From Bemisia tabaci (lineage: Eukaryota > Arthropoda > Insecta > Hemiptera > Aleyrodidae), in NCBI RefSeq assembly GCF_918797505.1, contig NC_092797.1:30951372-31015371 (forward strand): a DNA stretch of 64,000 bases, given 5' to 3'. This document shows, piece by piece, positions 38,901 to 47,900 of the stretch; the first letter of the stretch is position 1, and each line of letters starts with the position of its first letter. A program made the position numbers and the translations under genes. The notes beneath the pieces were generated by a model. It worked only from the letters and a program-made list of their open reading frames with translations, made no database searches and was not told the origin of the DNA.

Positions 38901-41900
38901 ACTTTTATTGGTAATCAATTCCCGGTAACTTTGCCATTTTATCTCGGTAATTCTACCACAGTCGATAAAAAATATTGGCGTTTTTACCAAGGTCCAGTAA
39001 AATTACCAAGAAAGTCCAATAATTTTACCGAAATTTCTCGGTAAAATTACCAATTCCATAAATGGTAATTTTACCAAGAAAAAACTAGGATCAAATAGAA
39101 CCCTGAATTCTTGGTAATTTTACCCTTTTCTTAGTAAATACACAGAGATTTTTTTTTTTCAGTGTGATATGAAAAATTAGAGTTTTACTTTTCTATCCTC
39201 TGAGAGGGCGTAAAATGAACTTCTCGTCCCCACTTCGTAGGAATTCTGTAGAATCCAGCCGGGGCCCGACCCGACCCACCACGAGAGGCAACGATAGCTT
39301 TCGAAATAATTGAACCGTTCAGACTCGAAAGGATCGAGAAAACTCCGACCCTCCCCGATCAATCGAATACTCGAGCACCCGCTGAGCTCCGATGTTATAC
39401 GAGTCCACTCGATCATTACTGAGAGGAATTGTCGCTATTACGTCCGAAAAGCTTAGAAAGGCGTAGTCTGAAATGCAAATGAGGAACTTGCGAGGACGGG
39501 GTGGGGAGGGGAGGCGATCCTTGTCCAGTTACAGCTTACAAGTTTGGCGCTCGGATAATACTCGTGCACCATTCCGCAGTCGGCGTTCGGTAACGCATTG
39601 GCATAGGTCAAGTTCCAGGTGAAATAAATCCCCTTGAGACGTTGCCATTTGCTACGACGTGCTTAAGACCAAATGAGATTCTTGTACTGAGTAGCTGGGA
39701 GGATGGGCGTATGCGGCAACGGTTTCCCCGAGGGCGACGAAACGCTGACCTCTGGTTTCACTTTTGTTTGGGCATCAATCACCGTTCGTCCGGTTTTGGG
39801 TGTTGGGAAGAACCACGCGGGCAATACGGATTCGGGTGCCCGGGCTTTTGTGGCAAGCTAAGAAAAAACGACGAATGAGCAGTCGTATGGTGCCAAATTT
39901 CTCATGAAGAACTGAAGAACCTGGGGAAATGTTAATTAATTTCTTTAATGCACTGCAAAAAAAACACATTGGATCTAGAGTCCAGACTCTTGAAAACATT
40001 GACAAGAAAAAATACTCTTGATTCAATCGGATTTTTGCTTGAATCAAAACGAAATCCGCTCATATTAAAAGGCTTGGCTCTTGATTAAAGCTTAAATCAG
40101 ATTGAATCAAGAGTATCTTTTCTTGAAGATGTTTTTAAGAGTCTAGACTTTAGATCCAATGTGTTTTTTTTTCCAGTGTTTAATGTTTCAAGAGAATGTT
40201 ACTTGATATTTACAATGGCGTACGCTAAAAAATACTTCAAAACTTTTTTCTTTAAATGGAAATAAAATTTCACTGATTTAAATGATGAATTGTTGCTCAA
40301 TATTTTGGTTTGTACACTGCGGAAAAAAACACATTAGATCTTGAGTCCAGACTCTTGAAAACATTGACAAGAAAAAATACTCTTGATTCAATCGGAGTTT
40401 TGCTTGAATCAAAACGTAATCCGCTTAAATTAAGAGGCTTTGTTCTTGATTTAAGCTAGATTCTGATTGAATCAAGAGTACTTTTCCTTGTCGATGTTTT
40501 TAAGAGTCTGAACTCTAGATCCAACGTGTTTTTTTTTCCAGTGTACCTAAAGAAACACTTATTTCATCGAGGAAAATTTTTTCTGAGGGACTGACTTTTT
40601 TAACTTTAAAACTGAACTTGAACGACTGATTCTTTTTTATTTAGTCAAGTAACTTTGTCATTGGTGACAAATTTAATTACCCTTGAATGAGAAAGAATTT
40701 AATTTGAATGAAAACAATTAATTCAATAAAGAATATTTTCTCGAGACTGGAAAAACATTGTCTTGAGCAGAAAAATGTCCCTTAAAATCAAAGACAACAT
40801 TTTTTTCTCCGTTAAATTCTTAAAATAAGATTTTCTTTAATTTATCTGAAAAATTCAATGAAAGCTCTTTTCGAAAATGAATTTTTTATTGGGAGAAACT
40901 TGGCAACAATCGAATGTTAATACCTGATACGTCGTTTCTTATTAGCATGGCGATTCTGTCTTTGGGAGAAACTCCCAGGTCACCCGTGGAGGGCCAACTC
41001 TCCAATTCGATTATTGTCTCTGGACCTGTCAAATTTATTGATCGGCCATTACGGTCGAGGAGTGGACGGGAGTGTAAAAGAAGGAGGAGAAAAAAAGTCG
41101 CGCCCAATTTCAGTGTCATTGCCTGGCAAGGTGACCAGTGGCTGACCTTTGTCATTATCGCCGTTTGAATGGCCATTATGATTTTCGGCGCTCTAATGGA
41201 AAGTTAAAGACTTTAGGCTTGCGGGCCGGAATTTCAGGTGCTACATAAGTTCTCCTTTTTTTATTGGCAGTTGTTTATCGCATCATGCAGAAAAAAATAG
41301 CCGCCGAGAATTATTGAGGGAATTTTTTTATGGATCTGGTGAGTTGAAGGAGGCGTGAGAAATTTTTTAACGGCATTATTAGTTTTTATATGGAGTTATT
41401 TTCTTTCAAAAAAAAAAAAAAAAACGTTCATATTGTCGATACCGAACATGTGAGGTCCGCAAACTAAATAATAAAAATGCAGACTTTAAATAGAAAAAAG
41501 GACCATTAATGGAGTACATGAAACAAAACACAAAATTCTGGGAAAGTAAATTGAGAATACAAAGCTTTTTCTGAAAATTATGGAATTATTTAGAAACTGT
41601 TACACAAGAAGAAAATTTACGCGAATAACGCCTTTTGAGAGGTGATTAATTTAATGTCCCGTAAATTTATCCAAAGAGATTGATGGCGGATTTGATACAG
41701 AGTTTGAATCGGGTAATCAGGTCACTTGAACACAAGTTTCGGCTACGAGAGTAATTAAGCTCTTTCTGGTGGATTATGAGCATCCTCATTCCATCAGAGG
41801 ATGACATCCTCTTTTTCCTACGTCAAGACAGCTCTTCTCTCTTTCCGCTAATTTTTTAGGTTTAACTATTAAAACTATCGTACCTAGATTTTAACTATAT

Positions 41901-44900
41901 ATAAGATATTTATATAACTATTATATCTCTAAAAACTATTCTGCGACACGTGCGATTGCCCCATGGATCGAAATTCGTGCATCGGACTAGACCGAGGACT
42001 TACGAGGCGAACGCATCAGCTAATCTGCCGTGCTAAGGAAGAACGCCGTATGAACATTCGAGAGTTGCCAAAGTTCCTTCGAAAAAATGTTCATTTCGAG
42101 GAAAGTTATTAATATTTTTCCTCTAAATTTTCAGAATTTTTGGGTGAAATTGCGAACAAAATTCTCTAAAAAATTGGGAGGGAAATATTCACAAGTTTAC
42201 CAGGAAATTTTCGTTTCATCAAAGGAAATTTGGCAACGCCTGAAGGTTCATACGGCGTTTTTCCTTAGCACGGCAGTAATGAAGGTGGGTCGAGTGTCGA
42301 ATCGGTGTGACCTGGAGAGCATGACTGCCAGTTTTGAGTCAGATCAACGGGGGTGGCGGGGAGGAATGGGGGGGGGGGGAGGCGAGGGCGGGTGACGGAT
42401 TAAGACTCGGAGTAAATCAAATAACCTACATTCGAAGATATACGATTTGATTCCACGTCGCGCAGTGGGTCGAGTCAATTAGAGAGGACGGACATGAAAT
42501 GTTTAACCAAAACTGCGAATTTTGATGTTTGAATCGTCACGTTTTACATTTTAACCGGTGCATTTGAAAGAAAATTTCACGAGGAAACCAATGCAACCGC
42601 TCTTATAACCTCAAAGTTTTGTATGAACGGAGTTATGAGCTTTAAAAGTTTCCAAATTTTGTCCGACCTTCCCAATTCACTCGATCTCTCGTGCGTCGGC
42701 CGCACATGTCTCATTTCTCTCGTCGCCGCACAGTCAATTAGAGAGGTCGGACATGAAATCATTTACTAAAACTGCAAATTTTGATGTTTATTTCGTCACA
42801 CTTAAAATTTCAAGGGGTGCTTCTAGAAGCACATTGCACGAGAAAACCAATGGAACCACTTTTAAAACATCAAAAATTCGTATAAACGGAGTTATAAGCG
42901 TTGAAAGTTTCCAAATTTCGTCCGACCTCTCCTAATGACTCGATCCACCGTGCGCCGGCCCGGGCCAAACCGTTAGTCAATTAAAATGAAACTTAAAAAT
43001 TGACAGCGCAGAGCGAATTTTACGAGGAGCGCGATTGCGGTGCGGTGCCCCGACCTCGTGACGCACAAATTGCAGGGTCGACTCCGTATGCATAGTGTCC
43101 CTTCGCGGAGAAAGCCGGGCCGAGAGTGAAATCAATTCTGATTGGCCACGCTGCTTTTGGTCCTCGCAAATGACGAATAGAAAAATTGAGAATCCTCATT
43201 CCATGGGCAAGGCAACCCAGCATCTTAAAAGCGAGGAACCCTATCATCAAGCAAAGACAAAATATCCTAGTCGCCTCGCGAATGCCTCCATCCTAGTCGT
43301 CTCGCGAATGCCTCCTACTTCCTTGTCACTTTCAAGAACAAGTCAGATATTCTTCAAATTATAACTATTGACTGGGGCATCATTTGGACCGTGTTTAACA
43401 GAAAGGATTCAAGCCACATCACTGGAAAAATAGCACATCGGATCCAGAGTCCAGACTCTTAAAAACATCGACAAGTAAAATTTCTCTTGATTCAATCAGA
43501 ATCTAGCTTAAATCAAGAACCAAGCCTCTTAATTTAAGCGGATTTCGTTTTGATTCAAGCAAAAATCCGATTGAAGCAAGAGAATATTTTTTCTTGTCAA
43601 TGTTTTCAAGAGTCTAGACTCTAGATCTAATGTGTTTTTTTTCCAATGATCAGCTGTTGCCAATTTTAAGTGGGCAATTTGATTTGTTGCATGAAAACGG
43701 TTGCGCGAATTTTTGTGCAAATTTCAGTGAATTTTCTCCATAGTGTGAAGCAAATTCCCTAACATTTTCGAAGGGATCCGCACAAACGTTCTCTCGTAAA
43801 ATATTGAATTGTCCGGTTAAATTTGGTGATAGCTGACGTGGCTTGGTTCCGTTCTGTTGAACGCGGTTCATTTCGGCTGATTGTGATTATTGTAAGAGGC
43901 AATATTAGATAGGAAAGTTATCTAAGATGGGAACAAATTTGCATGAGCTCTCTGAGGTCTCGTCAAAAATTAACGAAATTGTCTGAAAAGTGGTAAATTT
44001 ACGAGTCGTGGTGAGCAGCTGCCCTCGCTATCTTTTCTGGATAATACGCCAAACAAACGATTAATGTTCTGAGTGATTTGTTATTCAGAATCAAGAATCA
44101 GTTTCACAAACTATTTAAGACAACATCCATCAGTCATTAATAGACAGAGGCAAGAATTGCATTTCAGTGAAAAAAAGTTGAGTACTGCATCGAAAGGGAA
44201 ATAGTTATACTGAAGAGTAATTATAGGAAGCCAGAAGCCGGCAAGAACGTTTTTTTTACGAATTATGAAACTTGAGAATTGAGGGAACAAACCTCTTAAT
44301 CTTTGTTCAACGGAACCCTCTTATGGTGTATTATGAAACATGTGAGAAGATGTTTCACATTGAAACTTAGGATTATTTAGTGAAATATTCTAAGAAAAAA
44401 TACCTTCGTTCCGTCTTCACCAAGTATCGACTTCATAAACTGGTTGATTCTTAAAAAAATGACAAGTTTAGATAGATTCTGTAAGCCGACAAAGATTGAT
44501 CGAGTGTCTTTTTGACAAGACGCGGTGGTTTCTTGTGATAGAATATTCTTGACGGACCTTTTTTTGCCACATGTGTACCTAAGTGTAATTGAGCTGAGTG
44601 AAAGTAAACTGCAAAGGACGCGAATGAGATTGTATCAACGGAAGAAGATTGAGACATCAAATTCTTCGAAAGTCGAGAATTTAATAATTCGATGCACCGA
44701 CGCTCATTTTCTGCAGTGAGATAACAGTTCATCGGCTGTGGACCTTTGCAATCTACTTGTTGCACCTTTCTTGCGATTGCTGGAGTTGATGAGCCATCGA
44801 TCGGCTTTAATTTACCTTTCATTTCGATAGTTCGTAAGCGGCTGAAGAAATTTTAATTAAACATGAGCTATAGAGCAGAGCAATTTAACTTAAAGGGGAA

Positions 44901-47900
44901 CACTTTTACTTTTATAGTAATTGCTTCATTGATATTTTGAGAATGATATTGGTCACACCTGAGGAATACGTGCCCGCCCCCTCCCCTTGTGGCAAAGTTC
45001 AATGCAACGAAACTGTATTTTTTCCACAGAAACTTCCCCCTCGTAAAAAAAATCCCATATCCACTTTAAATATTTGTAACACTTTACTAAGACGTTCGGA
45101 TCTTCGTTTAATGTGAGCGAAGTCATTTTTGACCTCGATATATTTAATCGGTGATAATGAGAATGTCATTGAAAACCAGTTAGGTACATATCATCGTAGT
45201 CCTTCTTTTGCTTCGAGGCTCATTGACAGTTTAAGCGCATTTAATTACTAAAAACGATTTTCTGCAGAAATAATGTCAGTGGAATTACTGTCAAGTTCGG
45301 CTGCCGCTAAAAGGAAAAAGAATTAAGAATCAGATTTTGAATCGCTCCAGCTTAAAACGATCTCTTCATCGCACGATTTGAGCAGTAAAATGGACATTTT
45401 TGACAGCTCGCTTTAAATAGTACACCGCGTGTACTGAGAATCTTTATACAGATGAGCCACTCCGGTTTGATAGTCCTGTGACTCGATACGCCGCGCCGCG
45501 CCGCCCGCTTATGTAAGACGACGTCAATCGACTCCTCTAATTAAATAACAACTTAACGACGAAATCTAAGCAGACGTACATTCCTTTTCCTTATTACTTG
45601 AGTTATTTGATAAGGTGTGGTCACTATGTTCTTAATTTTTATTTTGAGGGCTCCGTTACACGCTGGAGGCAACGTATATAAGACTCCTGATGACTCGTAA
45701 GTGCGAAAATTAGGCACTTACAATATCACACTTTTTGAAGCTTGAGAGTAAAAAGCGCCATCTTGATGCACTGCTTGTGCGAAAGAGGAAATGTTAAAAA
45801 TGTGGTGGATCGTGATTTTTAGGCAATTTCGCGCGTGCGAAAATATGCCCCTCCTGGCTGACGTCAAAGATATGTCACTGGGATTTTATTTGGCGTGGGT
45901 AACAGACAAATCCGACTTTTATGCGCGCGAAAATCGGTCGGCGCGCGTTGAGCGGAAACTGAGCAAAATGCATTATTAGGGACTCTTGACGATACGCGCA
46001 TTGGCGCCTACAAACCTAAGTGGATACTTCAAGCATTGTGCAATGCGTGAAGTATCCACTTAGGTTTGTAGGCGCCAGTGAGCCTCTCGCGCTAGACTGA
46101 CGAGGAAACATGCCTGGGGATTCTTCAGTAAATTCTACGTCCATGAAAAGCTTTGACAGAAAACACTCCAATACGCGGGAATCTTCTAGATGCTGAAAAG
46201 CCTCCTAGAACGTTCCCGAAAGTTCTACCGACAATTCCCAGGTAATGTTTATTTCCCGTTACCGGCATTTGAGTTCCCCGGAAACTTCGATCCCTTCCGA
46301 CAGGTCGTGCAAAAAAAAAAGGGCTCCAAGACAACGTTTTGGAAAATATGGGGCCACGCAAAGGGCGCCTTCTAATCAGTTTGCATCGCAGTGTTTTGCG
46401 GATATTTTTAAGGAAATGAAATTAAATAAAATGTATAATACGGCTAAGAATATATATAAGAATAACTTTTTTTTTTTTGTAGAACTGAAGTTGTATCAAT
46501 TTTGCGATTTCTTTTCTGCGAATAAACCGGCAGGTTTGATCTCTCGGGAGGAACTGTATTTTTTGATCGAGTCGGATATAATAAAAAATTCTATTCCACT
46601 TCTAGTCGTTGCTCATTGGCGCTCTCTGCGCGGCATTCCTTGAAGTTCTTCTGCAGGATATAAATCATTCACTCCGACAGCGGAACTGGGACGCGATACA
46701 TAAAATTCCCCCGATGAATGAACGATAAACTTATGATTCACTTAGGCCCAATTTAATATGCAAATCAGCCGCTCATCTTTTTGATCTGGAAAATCAAGTG
46801 TAATAAGCGCGGCTGTTGCATTAGTCGACGCCGGGCAATAAAGTATTTGGCGTAACCATATCTAGCGTTCTCTCATTAAATCCACATCAACGGCAGACCG
46901 ACTGTTACGTGTGTTCCCCGGGTCTTGAATCACTCAGGCGTGTGATTTCGACTGGAAGTTTCGGTTGTGAACTTGCCGTAATACTCACACACACTTCCTT
47001 GTTCCGATTAAATTAGCCAAGTTGAACAAAAAATCAACCAAGGTATTCACGTTTGTTTCAAATACGAAAGTTGTCCATCTCTTTTACGGGAGGACATTTT
47101 TTTTTTCGTACCCGCATCGATAGAAAGATGCAAAAAATGCGTTCCTCCACTGCAACGTTTGAAAATCTCTGATTACGTTTTCTTTTCTTCAAGAAAAACT
47201 ATTTACCTAACTTTTTCCAGATTGAATAAAGAAAATTCACGGGAAATTTCAATAAAAACTGCTTCAAAAAATTGAACATGAGCGGGGATTTAAAACTTCG
47301 CGATCTTCGATACGCATTTTTCGACTTTAGATACAGACATAATAGCCACGTGGAACTAATTTTTTCGAGTTTGATTTTTGCCTTTGGTCTGCGCAATGAA
47401 TTTTTTCCCCCATAAATACAAAACTATTGAAATGGATAGATGACCCTTGAATTAAAATTTGAGAAATCCTTTCAAAGAACCATTGGGAAAGGAATCTGGG
47501 AGAAAATTTCGTTTCATAACACTCGCAACCTGGAGTAACTGAAATTTCATAAGTTCTGTAGGGAACTGAAGTTCCGGAGAAATTATATACCAGTAGAACA
47601 CTGTGCTTTCGGTTCATAAGACCAAACTTACTTTTTCAATGCAGCTTTTTCGGAATTTTTTTTCCTATTTAGGAGGGGAAGAAGAAGAAGAAAAAGAAGG
47701 ATCTAGGTAAAAGCGCATCTCACTGGCCTGCCGCCATGAGTTATTGCAGGGGTCTTCTACGTAGACCAACGCGTTGCGTTTGCGACCCACATTACGCTTC
47801 GCGGTGCCTACGTTTTATGCTGATTGTGAGTGTGCGTCTGCTCCATTGTTTTCAAGCATCGGCTTATGCATATGAGGTACTTATTTTATGAAAAAAGCTC

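Larger units (their letters stand above)
39848..40953. mobile_element. CTGCCGTGC family element, old copy 5, hosting two MITEs
   Basis: Diverged ends (GCTAAGAAAAAACGACG at left; ACGTCGTTTCTTATTAGCAT at right) and TTGCCA(A)-type subterminal blocks match the family. Two CACTGGAAA MITEs (39951-40178 and 40315-40543) sit inside, so they inserted later. Confidence 0.6.
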
